NCBI GenBank assembly: GCA_035316025.1
Contig: DATFXL010000120.1
Location: forward strand, 1-38,721
Length of the DNA: 38,721 nucleotides
Direction of reading: 5' to 3'
From: JALZAA01 sp035316025
Lineage (GTDB): Bacteria; Actinomycetota; Acidimicrobiia; IMCC26256; JACDBD01
Made by a program: the position numbers and the translations under genes
Part shown: one piece after another, positions 15,289-23,591 of the stretch
Numbering within the stretch: the stretch's first letter is position 1
Layout: each line of letters opens with the position of its first letter
Notes under the pieces: generated by a model
The model's input: the letters and a program-made list of their open reading frames with translations, nothing else
Database searches by the model: none
What the model was told of the DNA's origin: nothing

Positions 15289-16155
15289 TCAGCCGACGCC
15301 CTCGCGCAGGCCCAGACGGGCGAAGATCTCGCGCGTCGCTGTGGAGCGGTTCAGCGTGTAGAAGTGCAGGCCGGGCGCGCCGCCGTCGAGCAGCGCCTGA
15401 CACAGCTTCGTGGCCTCGGCGATGCCGACCTCCCGTACTGCCTCCTTGTCGTCGGCGACGGCGTAGAGCTTGGCGGCGAGCCACTGCGGGAACTCGGAGC
15501 CCTGGAGCTCGGCCATGCGCGTGATCGACCGCAGGTTCGTGGCCGGCATGATCCCGGGCAGCACGGGCTTGTCGACACCGTTGCCGCGCAACCCCGCGAC
15601 GAGGTCGAAGTAGTGCTCAGCCTCGAAGAAGAACTGCGTGATCGCGAAATCGGCCTTCTCGAGCTTGCGCGCCGTCCAGTAACGGTCGGTCGCCCGCGTC
15701 GGCGACTTCGGGTGCGGCTCGGGATGCGCGGCCACGCCGACCGAGAAGTCGCCGAGCTCGCGCACCAGCTCGACGAGCTCTACCGCGTAGCGCAGCTCGC
15801 CGACGGGCAGGTCGAGGTCGGCCGGCGGGTCACCGCCGAGGCACAGGATGTTCTCGATCCCGGCGTCGCGGTATCGGGTGACGATCTCGACGAGCTCCGC
15901 CCTCGTGTGGGCCGCGCAAGTGAGGTGCGCCATGGCCGTCATCGTGGTCGTGCGCAGGATGTCGACCACGATCTCGTGGGTGCGCTCGCGCGTGGTCCCG
16001 CCGGCTCCGTAGGTGACCGACACGTACGACGGGGTGAGGCTCTCGAGCTCGACGAGCGTGGTGCGGAGCGTCTCTTCCATCTCCGGAGTGCGCGGGGGGA
16101 AGAACTCGAACGAGAAGCTGAGGCCTCGTTGAAGGATGTCGCTGATCTTGGCCAT
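15289..16155 (-). CDS. metF: Methylenetetrahydrofolate reductase
   Basis: A 288-residue FAD-dependent barrel enzyme making 5-methyl-tetrahydrofolate for methionine synthesis. The N-terminus FSFEFFPPRTPEMEETL carries the catalytic-region Glu. VSVTYGAGGTTRERT, AHLTCAAHTRAEL, ILCLGGDPPAD and FFFEAEHYFDL follow in family order, and PVLPGIMPATNLRSI closes the active site. The ATG at 16155 gives normal length. TACGCT lies 9 bases upstream on the minus strand, and I see no riboswitch or leader in the 53 bases before the divergent DUF2505 gene. Confidence 0.95.
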   Translation of the reverse strand: MAKISDILQRGLSFSFEFFPPRTPEMEETLRTTLVELESLTPSYVSVTYGAGGTTRERTHEIVVDILRTTTMTAMAHLTCAAHTRAELVEIVTRYRDAGIENILCLGGDPPADLDLPVGELRYAVELVELVRELGDFSVGVAAHPEPHPKSPTRATDRYWTARKLEKADFAITQFFFEAEHYFDLVAGLRGNGVDKPVLPGIMPATNLRSITRMAELQGSEFPQWLAAKLYAVADDKEAVREVGIAEATKLCQALLDGGAPGLHFYTLNRSTATREIFARLGLREGVG

Positions 16156-16208
16156 TGGCGCCCGAGCGTAGGGGGCTGATGTAGTGCAGGCGAACGAGAT
16201 GGGGCCCC

Positions 16209-16703
16209 GTGAGATTCCGCATCGACCAGCACATCCCGGCGCCGCTGGCGGCCGTTGAGGCCGCCCTGCTCGATCGCGACTTCATCGCCGCCACCGCCGA
16301 GCTTCCGAAGCTCGGCGCACCCGAGGTCCTCGAGATCTCGCGTGACGGCGACCGCGCCCACCAGCGCGTCCGCTACCGATTCACCGCTCAGCTGTCGGGA
16401 GCAGTGACGCGTGTCGTCGATCCCGGCAAGCTCACCTGGGTCGACGACGCTCGCTACGACCTCACGACGCACACGAGCCGCCACCGCATCCTGCCCGACA
16501 ACTACGCCGACCGGCTCCAAGCCTCGTACGACGTGACGCTCGAGCCGTTGGGCGACAGCACCCGCCGGCTCGTCACCGGCGAGCTCACCGTCCACGTCCC
16601 GCTCGTCGGCGGCCGGGTCGAACGGGCCATCGTCGACGGCCTCGAGGAGCACGCCGAGGCCGAGGCCACGCTCCTCGGACGCTGGATCGCAGAACGGGGC
16701 TAG
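16209..16703 (+). CDS. DUF2505 (SRPBCC-fold) protein
   Basis: A 164-residue protein that begins FRIDQHIPAPLAAVEAALLD and continues with IAATAELPKLGAPEVLE, RVRYRFTAQLSGAVTRVVD and LVTGELTVHVPLVGGRVERAIV, closing in a long helix EEHAEAEATLLGRWI. This is DUF2505, an actinobacterial branch of the START/SRPBCC ligand-binding fold. The ligand is unknown. The start is a GTG directly after GGGGCCCC, with no clear ribosome site. Its TAG is the palindromic half of CTAG shared with the convergent copA stop. Confidence 0.87.
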   Translation: MRFRIDQHIPAPLAAVEAALLDRDFIAATAELPKLGAPEVLEISRDGDRAHQRVRYRFTAQLSGAVTRVVDPGKLTWVDDARYDLTTHTSRHRILPDNYADRLQASYDVTLEPLGDSTRRLVTGELTVHVPLVGGRVERAIVDGLEEHAEAEATLLGRWIAERG

Positions 16704-18928
16704 CGGCGAAAGCCGCGGAACGCGCGCAGGCGCAGCGAGTTCGTCACCACGAACACGCTCGAGAAGGCCATGGCGGCCGCCGCGATCACCGGGTTGAGGA
16801 GCCCGACCGCCGCGAGAGGAATGGCGGCGACGTTGTACGCGAACGCCCAGAACAGGTTGCCCTTGATCGTCGCCAGGGTCCGGCGGGACAACGCGATCGC
16901 GTCCGCGGCCGCGCGCAGGTCGCCCGAGACGAGCGTGAGGTCGCTGGCCTCGATGGCGACGTCGGTGCCGGTGCCGATGGCGATGCCGAGGTCGGACTGC
17001 GCCAACGCGGGGGCGTCGTTGACGCCGTCGCCCACCACGGCGACCCGCCGCCCGTGCGCCTGCAGGACGCGCACAACATCCGCCTTCTGCCCGGGCAGCA
17101 CACGCGCGATCACCTCATCGACGCCGACCTGCTCCGCCACTGCCTCGGCCGCGTCCTGCCGATCGCCGGTCACCATGACCGTGTCGAGACCGAGCTCGTG
17201 CAGCTCGGCGACGGCGCTCCTCGACGTGTCCTTCACCGTGTCGGCCAACACCAGGGCACCCCGAACACCGCCGTCCCACGCCGCGAACACGACCGTGCGA
17301 CCCTTCGCCTCGGCGGCGGCGGCAGCGCGCTCGAGCGCCGGGGAAACGGCGCCGACCAGCTCCCGCCGTCCGACGGTCACCTCGACGCCGTCGACCGATC
17401 CCCGCACGCCCGACCCGGCGAGGTTCTCGAACGACGACGGTGTCGCCGGCTCGATGCCGCGGTCCCGCGCGCCGCGGGCGACCGCCCGGGCGATCGGGTG
17501 CTCCGAGGCGTCCTCGACGCTCGCCGCCCGGCGCACGAGCGTGTCCTCGTCGACCCCCGGAATCGTGAGCACGTCGACCAGGCGCATCTTGCCTTCGGTG
17601 AGCGTGCCGGTCTTGTCGAGGATGGCGGTGTCGACGGTGCGAGTCGCCTCTAGGACCTGGCCGCCCTTGATGACGATGCCGAGCTGGGCCCCCCGACCGG
17701 TGCCGACCATGATCGCGGTCGGCGTGGCCAGTCCGAGCGCGCACGGGCACGCGATGATCAGCACGGCCACGGCGGCGGTAAACGCGGCGTTGGCGGCCTG
17801 CCCGGCGAGCAGCCATGCCGCCAGAGTCCCGAACGCGACGAGGATCACAGCAGGAACGAAAACCGTCGACACCCGATCGGCGAGACGCTGCACCGTCGCC
17901 CGCGACCCCTGGGCCTCCTCGACGAGACGGGTGATCTGCGCCAGGGCGGTCTCGTCGCCCACCTTGGTCGCCTCGACGACGAGGCGTCCGGACGTATTGA
18001 CCGTGGCGCCGAAGACCACGTCGCCCGTGCTCACCTCGACGGGAACAGGCTCGCCCGTGAGCATGGAGACGTCGATGGCGGAGGAGCCGTCGACGACGCG
18101 CCCGTCGGTAGCGATCTTCTCGCCCGGCCGCACGACGACCCGATCCCCGACCTGCAGACTCTGGACCGGCACCTCCCCGCCGCTCTCCAGCCGGGCGGTC
18201 TTCGCGCCCAATTCGAGCAGCGCGCGCAGCGCGTCACCCGACCGGCGGCGGGCCCGGGCCTCGACGAAGCGCCCGAGCAACACCAACGCGACGATCACCG
18301 ACGCCGTCTCGAAGTAGACGTGGGCGGCATCCCCCCCACCGAAGACGCCACCCATCGCCACGCCGCCCTCGGCGGCGCCGAGGAACGCGAGGGCCACGAC
18401 GGACCAGGCGTACGCAGACAGCGTCCCGAGGGACACCAGCGTGTCCATCGTCGTAGCACCGTGCCGCAGGTTGACGAGCGCGGCCCGGTGGAACGGCCAG
18501 CCCGCCCACAGGACCACCGGCGTCGACAGCACAAACGCGACCCACGGCCAGCCGTCGAACATGAGCGGCGAGACCATCGAGATCAGCAGGACCGGGATCG
18601 TGAGCGCGATCGCGACGTACAACCGCGGGCGCAGGTCCCGGAGCTCCTCGGCCTCGGGATCGCGCTCCGCCCGGGGCCCGGGATGCGCGACGGAGTAGCC
18701 GAGCCCGGCGATGGTCGCCTCGAAGTCGCTCGTGCGTGCGGCCTGCGGGTCGTAGACGACCGTCGCCAGTTTGGTGCCGTAGTTGGCGTGGGCCCCGGTG
18801 ACGCCGGGCAGCCCCGCGAGGGCCTTCTCGATGCGGGCCGCGCACGAGGCGCACGTCATGCCGTCCACCGGCAGGTCGACCCGCTGGATCTGGTCCACGG
18901 GAGGGCGGCGCGTCGTCGTTCGGCTCAC
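16700..18928 (-). CDS. copA: Copper-exporting P-type ATPase CopA
   Basis: A 742-residue P1B-1 ATPase that pumps Cu(I) out of the cytoplasm. One N-terminal heavy-metal domain carries CxxC (C26, C29 in DGMTCASC). Two membrane pairs lead to the actuator motif MLTGEPVPVE. The transport motif CPCALGLATPT lies near residue 395, the phosphorylation site DKTGTLTEG near 437, the nucleotide-domain EHPIARAV near 480, and the hinge GDGVNDAPALAQSD near 640. In the last helices FAYNVAAIP and MAFSSVF supply the Tyr-Asn and Met-Ser-Ser residues that mark copper specificity. It is divergent from csoR, which is its expected regulator. The GTG start has a TAGAGT hexamer 6 bases upstream. Confidence 0.96.
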   Translation of the reverse strand: MSRTTTRRPPVDQIQRVDLPVDGMTCASCAARIEKALAGLPGVTGAHANYGTKLATVVYDPQAARTSDFEATIAGLGYSVAHPGPRAERDPEAEELRDLRPRLYVAIALTIPVLLISMVSPLMFDGWPWVAFVLSTPVVLWAGWPFHRAALVNLRHGATTMDTLVSLGTLSAYAWSVVALAFLGAAEGGVAMGGVFGGGDAAHVYFETASVIVALVLLGRFVEARARRRSGDALRALLELGAKTARLESGGEVPVQSLQVGDRVVVRPGEKIATDGRVVDGSSAIDVSMLTGEPVPVEVSTGDVVFGATVNTSGRLVVEATKVGDETALAQITRLVEEAQGSRATVQRLADRVSTVFVPAVILVAFGTLAAWLLAGQAANAAFTAAVAVLIIACPCALGLATPTAIMVGTGRGAQLGIVIKGGQVLEATRTVDTAILDKTGTLTEGKMRLVDVLTIPGVDEDTLVRRAASVEDASEHPIARAVARGARDRGIEPATPSSFENLAGSGVRGSVDGVEVTVGRRELVGAVSPALERAAAAAEAKGRTVVFAAWDGGVRGALVLADTVKDTSRSAVAELHELGLDTVMVTGDRQDAAEAVAEQVGVDEVIARVLPGQKADVVRVLQAHGRRVAVVGDGVNDAPALAQSDLGIAIGTGTDVAIEASDLTLVSGDLRAAADAIALSRRTLATIKGNLFWAFAYNVAAIPLAAVGLLNPVIAAAAMAFSSVFVVTNSLRLRAFRGFRR

Positions 18929-18934
18929 CGTGGT

Positions 18935-18963
18935 ACTCTACCCCGGTACCCCATAGTCGCCAA
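18935..18963 (-). promoter_or_regulatory. copA promoter with candidate CsoR operator in the spacer
   Basis: On the minus strand TTGGCG (18963-18958) is followed after 17 bases by TAGAGT (18940-18935), 6 bases before the copA GTG. On the plus strand the spacer reads TACCCCGGTACCCCATAG, with two TACCCC units 8 bases apart and an outer CTA/TAG inverted pair. CsoR operators elsewhere are GC-rich with a TAC edge, so this is the likely binding site. Repression would block the -35/-10 interval. Confidence 0.55.
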
Positions 18964-18978
18964 CCGGGAGGACGTAGC

Positions 18979-19260
18979 GTGCGGGGCTACTCGATGCACA
19001 AGGACGACTACCGCAACCGGTTGCGCCGGATCGAGGGCCAGGTCCGCGGGCTGCAACGCATGGTCGACGAGGACGAGTACTGCGTCGACATCCTCACGCA
19101 GATCGTGTCCGTCACGAAGGCGCTCCAGGGTGTCGGACTCGGGCTGCTCGACGAGCACCTGCGCAGCTGTGTACGCGACGCCGTCGAGTCGAGCCGGGCC
19201 GAGGGAGACGCCAAGCTCACCGAGGCCGTCCACGCCGTCGAACGGCTCCTGAAGGTCTGA
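18979..19260 (+). CDS. csoR: Copper-sensing transcriptional repressor CsoR
   Basis: A 93-residue all-helical repressor. The Cu(I) ligands are all present at the right spacing: C35 in EYCVDIL, and H60 and C64 in LLDEHLRSC, equivalent to Cys36, His61 and Cys65 of the M. tuberculosis protein. The N-terminal region YRNRLRRIEGQVRGLQRM supplies the basic DNA-contact helix. GTG 18979 has GGGAGG about 8 bases upstream; an internal ATG at 18994 would remove only five residues. It is divergent from copA and should repress it until copper binds. No copZ chaperone gene is visible. Confidence 0.95.
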   Translation: MRGYSMHKDDYRNRLRRIEGQVRGLQRMVDEDEYCVDILTQIVSVTKALQGVGLGLLDEHLRSCVRDAVESSRAEGDAKLTEAVHAVERLLKV

Positions 19261-19268
19261 TCGGTCGG

Positions 19269-19697
19269 TTACGGCGTCGTCGGCATGGCGCCCAGCTGCC
19301 GGAACCAGCCCAGGGTGTCCTCGACGCCCCACGACTCGCCCAACCGGCCGTCGACGACGCGGTAGACGGTGGTGCCGGGCTTGGCGTAGGCCTGCCCGCC
19401 GGCCTCGATTCCGAGGAACGGCTCCCCCGTCAGCGTGCCGCGCTCGGTGTACCGCATGACGACCTTGTCGCCTTCGACGACGAGGTCCTCGATCGTGATG
19501 TTCACATCGGGGAACGACCGCCGAAGCAACGCGCAGGCGCGCACGTAAGCGTCGCGCCCGACGTTCGCCCTCCCCTCGGCGCCGTAATACGCCGTGTAGT
19601 CGTCGGCGAGCGTCGACTCGCACACCGTCCAGTCGCCCCGGTTGAATCCGTCTTCGATGTGGTGGTGCACCAGCGCGCGCAACTCGTCGGCCGACAC
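19269..19697 (-). CDS. NTF2-like (SnoaL-type) protein
   Basis: A 142-residue single-domain protein. The cone-shaped NTF2/SnoaL fold is indicated by VHHHIEDGFNRGDWTVCES, DDYTAYYGAEGRANVGRDAYV, FPDVNITIEDLVVEGDKVVMRYTERGTL (three strands, read in parts) and the final GESWGVEDTLGWFRQLGAM. This resembles ester-cyclase-like proteins in actinobacteria, but cyclase activity cannot be claimed. The GTG at 19697 lies 9 bases after the DUF4328 stop and has no strong ribosome site; a CTG overlapping that stop is a less likely alternative. It is probably co-transcribed with DUF4328. Confidence 0.75.
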   Translation of the reverse strand: MSADELRALVHHHIEDGFNRGDWTVCESTLADDYTAYYGAEGRANVGRDAYVRACALLRRSFPDVNITIEDLVVEGDKVVMRYTERGTLTGEPFLGIEAGGQAYAKPGTTVYRVVDGRLGESWGVEDTLGWFRQLGAMPTTP

Positions 19698-19705
19698 TCG
19701 GGTGC

Positions 19706-20533
19706 TCAGGTCGCAGGCGCGGCAGCTTGCTGGGTCCGCAGGCACTCCTCCTGCCGCGCAGAGATGCGGCGGATCACGACGATCGCGAACACGGCGGCCA
19801 CGACGGCGCCGAACGAGCCGATGATGCGCAGGATGTCGTCGCGCCGCACCTTGTCGGGCTCGTCGGCCCGGACGTCGCCGGAGGAGCTGGCGATCGTGCT
19901 CGGGATCAACCAGATCACGACAAAGACGAGCCACGCCCAGATCGCTCCCAGCGTCGACGAACGGCGCCAGCCGGGGTCGCCGCGCGCGATCGACGGGTCG
20001 GAACCACGCCATACATCGTCCATGACGATGAAGGGGATCACGAATTGAGCGATCGGGATGAACCATCCGCCGATCGCCCAGCCCGGCCCGAGCCTCGGGC
20101 TCTGCCGTCCGAGCGCCTCGTTGTTCTTGGCCGCTCGGTACAGCCAGATGACCAGCAGCACGAAGATGGCGATCTGCAGGAAACCCAGCAGCACGATCAT
20201 CGCCGCGGGAAACGCGTTGGCGTCGTTCACGGCCTTCGTGTCGAAGACCAACCCGCCGGTTTCCTTGTCGCTGAGGACGCGCAGGTGGTTGAACACGCCG
20301 ATGATCAACAGCACGCTCAGCACGATGTGCGCGCCGAACAGCCACGTCAGCGCGGTGGTGATCCCGCCCAGGCTGCGCCACCGCAGCGGCGGCCCGTAGC
20401 CGGCCGCCGGCGCCGCGCCCGGAGATTGGGGCGTCCGATCCTGGGTGTAGTAACCCGGAGGCGGGGCCGCCGGCGGCGGCGCCGGCATCCGGGGGTCCGA
20501 GCCGGGCGGCGGCGGGGGTGGTGCTTGGCTCAT
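19706..20533 (-). CDS. DUF4328 membrane protein with proline-rich tail
   Basis: A 275-residue protein from ATG 20533, chosen because AGGAGAGG lies 6 bases upstream. Residues 1-50 are a Pro/Gly/Tyr-rich tail like that of the DUF4190 gene at 3608. Five hydrophobic segments follow; the family marker is PGWAIGGWFIPIAQFVIPF between segments two and three. The C-terminus ends with a basic helix after IRRISARQEECLRT. DUF4328 has no known function. The divergent FrhB-like gene starts 163 bases away. Confidence 0.82.
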   Translation of the reverse strand: MSQAPPPPPPGSDPRMPAPPPAAPPPGYYTQDRTPQSPGAAPAAGYGPPLRWRSLGGITTALTWLFGAHIVLSVLLIIGVFNHLRVLSDKETGGLVFDTKAVNDANAFPAAMIVLLGFLQIAIFVLLVIWLYRAAKNNEALGRQSPRLGPGWAIGGWFIPIAQFVIPFIVMDDVWRGSDPSIARGDPGWRRSSTLGAIWAWLVFVVIWLIPSTIASSSGDVRADEPDKVRRDDILRIIGSFGAVVAAVFAIVVIRRISARQEECLRTQQAAAPAT

Positions 20534-20696
20534 GCTTGGCCTCTCCTTCGACTCTTCCTCTTGCCGCCGTCGCAAACTCCGGCTCTGCGGCAGCGGTCGG
20601 CAAAGCCGCCGCCGCGCGGGCAGGTTACGCGCATCGAGGTTTCGCCCGCGCCGCCGCAGAATGACAGACTTTCTGTTTCCCAGCGCGGGAGCGTTG

Positions 20697-21818
20697 ATGT
20701 CGCCCGAGAAGCTCCAGTGGAAAGAGCTCTACCAAGAAGTGGTCACGAGCGGGCTGTGCACGGGGTGCGCAGGCTGCGTGATCGTCTGCCCGCACGACGT
20801 CCTCGGGTACAACGACGACGAGGGCGTCTACAAGCCCTTCCAGTTCGAGGAAGGCTTCGGGCCCGACAACTGCAGCCACGGTGAGAAGGGCTGCACGAGC
20901 TGCACGCGTGCGTGCCCTCGATTCCGGGCGTGGGAGCCGGAGATCGACGAGTTCATGTACGGGCGCACGCGGGAGGCCATCGAGGTCGAGGGGGTCTCGA
21001 AGGACATCGTCCTCGCCCGGGCGACCGACCCCGTGCTCGCCGAGGTCGGCCAGGACGGCGGCCTGGTTTCCGCAATTCTGCTGTACGCCATCGAGCACGA
21101 CGTCATCGACGCTGCGCTGGTCTCGTACCTCGAAGGCGACGGGTCGACGTGGAAGGCGAAGCCGGGCGTGGCCCGCACCAAGGAGGACATCGTCGCCTCC
21201 GCCGGCTCCCGGTACACGTACTCGGCGAACACGCTGGCGTACGACGAAGCGGTCGACGGAGGCGCGGAGCGTCTCGCGCTCGTCGGGATGAGCTGCCAGA
21301 GCTCCGTGCCGCCGGTGATGAAGCAGCGACGGGCCGGCAAGGTCGGTCGCCGCATCGTGCTCAACATCGGGCTGCTGTGCTCGAAGACCTTCGACGACGC
21401 CATCTTCGAAGAGCTCCTCGAAGCCAAGTACGGGTTGAAGCGCGCCGAGATCAAGAAGATGAACATCAAAGGCCGGCTGCAGATCTGGATGCACGACGGT
21501 CGGTACGTCGAGGTGCCCCTCAAGGAGTGCCACGCGTACACGCGTGAGGGTTGCAAGCTGTGCCCCGACTTCGCCGCCGAGCACGCCGACATCTCCACGG
21601 GCGGTATCGGCGCGTTCAACGACTGGACGCTCACCCTGGTCCGGACGGACGAAGGCCGCGAGATCATGGGCGGCCTCGAGCGCGACGGTTGGATCGAGGT
21701 TCGCGCGGCCGACGAGGACCTCGGAGCCCTGGCGCTGCTCCACAAGCTGGCCAAGAAGCAACGCGCCCGCTGGCCCGAGTTCGCGCTCATCGACTCACCG
21801 AGGTTGGTCGGGGCCTGA
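20697..21818 (+). CDS. FrhB-like F420/flavin iron-sulfur protein
   Basis: A 373-residue protein of the coenzyme F420 hydrogenase/dehydrogenase beta-subunit family. Two four-Cys clusters sit at the N-terminus: C21, C24, C27, C31 and C59, C66, C69, C73, consistent with two [4Fe-4S] centres. The flavin domain has GQDGGLVSAILLYAIEHDVI and ALVGMSCQSSVPPVM, with LNIGLLCSKTF and REGCKLCPDFAAEHADISTGGIG further on, the last holding two more Cys. Relatives oxidise or reduce F420, ferredoxin or divinyl chlorophyllide. No hydrogenase large subunit or other partner is adjacent, so its electron partner is unknown. ATG 20697 has CGGGAG 6 bases upstream; an in-frame ATG at 20661 is possible. Confidence 0.87.
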   Translation: MSPEKLQWKELYQEVVTSGLCTGCAGCVIVCPHDVLGYNDDEGVYKPFQFEEGFGPDNCSHGEKGCTSCTRACPRFRAWEPEIDEFMYGRTREAIEVEGVSKDIVLARATDPVLAEVGQDGGLVSAILLYAIEHDVIDAALVSYLEGDGSTWKAKPGVARTKEDIVASAGSRYTYSANTLAYDEAVDGGAERLALVGMSCQSSVPPVMKQRRAGKVGRRIVLNIGLLCSKTFDDAIFEELLEAKYGLKRAEIKKMNIKGRLQIWMHDGRYVEVPLKECHAYTREGCKLCPDFAAEHADISTGGIGAFNDWTLTLVRTDEGREIMGGLERDGWIEVRAADEDLGALALLHKLAKKQRARWPEFALIDSPRLVGA

Positions 21819-21829
21819 CGACCAGCGGG

Positions 21830-21835
21830 TACGAT
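21830..21835 (+). promoter_or_regulatory. -10-like hexamer for nhaA
   Basis: TACGAT ends 10 bases before the GTG at 21846, which has no ribosome site. A transcript would begin within about 4 bases of the start codon. Confidence 0.4.
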
Positions 21836-21845
21836 CCTTTCCGGC

Positions 21846-23111
21846 GTGCCGGGAAGTCTGGTCGGCGTTCATGACGACGCCGCGGAGGACTTCTCGGTGA
21901 CCGGACGCCGAACGCACGTCCGCTTCCCGTTCGGCCGCTATCTCCATCCCGTCGGCGACGACTTCGTCCAGGTCGAGATCGCCAGTGGGATCGTCTTGTT
22001 CGCGGCCGCCGCGGCCGCATTGGTCGTCGCCAACATGTGGACTCGGGCCTACACCGACCTCTGGACCTACGAGATCACGTTCGGAACCGGCGCGCTGAGC
22101 ATCACGTACGACCTGCGCGGCTGGGTCAACAACGGTCTGATGACGCTGTTCTTCTTCGTCGTCGGCATGGAGATCAAGCGCGAGCTCGTCGAGGGTGAAC
22201 TGCGTGACCGCAGGACTGCGGCGTTGCCGGTGGTCGCCGCCATCGGAGGCATGCTCGTCCCCGCCCTCATCTTCCTCGCCTGGAACCCGACCGGCCTCGC
22301 CAGTCGCGGCTGGGGCATCACGACGGCCACTGACCTCGCGTTCACCCTGGCGGTGCTCGCGCTCGTCGCGCCGAGAATCCCTGCCGGGCTCAGGCTCTTC
22401 CTGCTCGCGTTGGCAATCGTGGACGACACGGGCTCCGTCGTCATCATCACGCTCTTCTACTCGGGACACGTCGAGATCTCCTGGATGCTCGCCGGGATGG
22501 CCGTACTCCTGTTCCTGATCGCCGCGTCGAGACTGCGGGTGCCACTCCAGCCGCTTTATGTGCCGCTGGCGTTCGCCGCGCTCTGGTTCTGCACGGTAAA
22601 GGCGAACCTCAGCGGCGCGGTCGTCGGTGCGGTGCTGGGCTTGATCACGCCGGCAAGATCGCAAGACGAGCGCCATGTCCTCCACCGCGTGGAAGCCCCG
22701 CTGCACCTCGTCGCCAGCTTCGCGATCGTGCCGCTCTTCGCGCTCGCCAACGCCGGAATCCAGCTCGGGCTCGATGATCTGCGCGCAGCGGGATCCAGTG
22801 GCATCACGTGGGCGATCGTCGTCGCCCGAGTCGTCGGCAAGGCGGTCGGGATCACGCTGGCCGTCGCGCTCGCGGTCCGCCTCGGGCTGGGCCGGCTTCC
22901 GCCCTCGGTGACCCGAAGGCAGATCCTGGGTGTCGGCGTTCTGGCCGGGATCGGCTTCACGGTCGCCTTGTTCATCGCCGACGTCGCGTACGACGGAACC
23001 CGTCTCGCCGATGCCAAGATCGGAATCCTCGCGAGCGCGATCGCCGCCGGCGTCCTCGGCACTTGCTTCCTGCTCCGCAGTGGCGGACCTACGATCCCCA
23101 CCGGGAGGTAG
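21846..23111 (+). CDS. nhaA: Na+/H+ antiporter NhaA
   Basis: A 421-residue sodium/proton antiporter. NGLMTLFFFVVGMEIKRELVEGEL marks the start of the transport domain. GWGITTATDLAFTLAVLALV contains the catalytic-region Asp; most relatives have Pro-Met where this has Thr-Thr. LALAIVDDTGSVVIITLFYSG holds the paired Asp residues that carry ions. GVGVLAGIGFTVALFIADVAY closes the second half. It exchanges Na+ for H+ across the cytoplasmic membrane and supports pH and salt homeostasis. It is followed after 3 bases by the bacterioferritin gene, so the two are likely in one transcript. Confidence 0.93.
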   Translation: MPGSLVGVHDDAAEDFSVTGRRTHVRFPFGRYLHPVGDDFVQVEIASGIVLFAAAAAALVVANMWTRAYTDLWTYEITFGTGALSITYDLRGWVNNGLMTLFFFVVGMEIKRELVEGELRDRRTAALPVVAAIGGMLVPALIFLAWNPTGLASRGWGITTATDLAFTLAVLALVAPRIPAGLRLFLLALAIVDDTGSVVIITLFYSGHVEISWMLAGMAVLLFLIAASRLRVPLQPLYVPLAFAALWFCTVKANLSGAVVGAVLGLITPARSQDERHVLHRVEAPLHLVASFAIVPLFALANAGIQLGLDDLRAAGSSGITWAIVVARVVGKAVGITLAVALAVRLGLGRLPPSVTRRQILGVGVLAGIGFTVALFIADVAYDGTRLADAKIGILASAIAAGVLGTCFLLRSGGPTIPTGR

Positions 23112-23114
23112 CCG

Positions 23115-23591
23115 ATGCAGGGAGATCCGAAGATCTTGGAGAAGCTCGCCGATCTGCTGGCGGCCGAGCTCTCCGCGGCGAGCACGTACTTCGTCCACGC
23201 GAAGATGCGCGAGAACTGGGGCTATCCGGATCTCGCCAAGCGCGCCTACGACGACTCGATCGACGAGATGCGCCACGCCGAGAAGCTCATCGAGCGGATC
23301 ATCTACTTCGACGGCACGCCCAACCTGCAGCGGCTCAATCGAATCCGGGTCGGTTCGGGCGTGACCGACCAGTTCGAGAACGAGGTCGCGCTCGAGAAGA
23401 CGACCGTCGAGGCGCTCGTCGACGCAATCGCCTTGTGCCGGGAGGTGGGCGACGACGGGACGCGCTTGATCTTCGAGCCGATGCTCGCCGACGGTGAGCA
23501 GTCGATCGACTGGCTCGAGACCCAGCTCGACCTGATCGAGCGGTTCGGCGAGCCGACGTATCTCGCACAGCACATCCGGGGCGGGGAGTAG
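23115..23591 (+). CDS. Bacterioferritin family protein with altered ferroxidase site
   Basis: A 158-residue four-helix protein. Numbering matches classical bacterioferritin exactly: E18, Y25, E51, H54 and E94 of the di-iron site are present, as is the heme ligand M52. At the last helix, where E127 and H130 should complete the di-iron site (usually EEEHIDWLE), this protein reads GEQSIDWLE, giving G127 and S130. Iron oxidation by the classical mechanism is therefore expected to be impaired; a structural, heme-binding or hetero-oligomeric role is possible. The start is ATG with GGGAGG about 6 bases upstream. Its stop overlaps the next start by one base. Confidence 0.9.
   Translation: MQGDPKILEKLADLLAAELSAASTYFVHAKMRENWGYPDLAKRAYDDSIDEMRHAEKLIERIIYFDGTPNLQRLNRIRVGSGVTDQFENEVALEKTTVEALVDAIALCREVGDDGTRLIFEPMLADGEQSIDWLETQLDLIERFGEPTYLAQHIRGGE

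Noticed and set aside
16156..16208. Riboswitch or leader upstream of metF
   Set aside because: Only 53 bases separate the divergent starts, with a -10-like hexamer 9 bases from the ATG; there is no room for an aptamer.
21795..23573. A 592-codon minus-strand frame opposite nhaA and bacterioferritin
   Set aside because: Highly charged low-complexity translation with no domain; the plus strand holds two well-recognised proteins.
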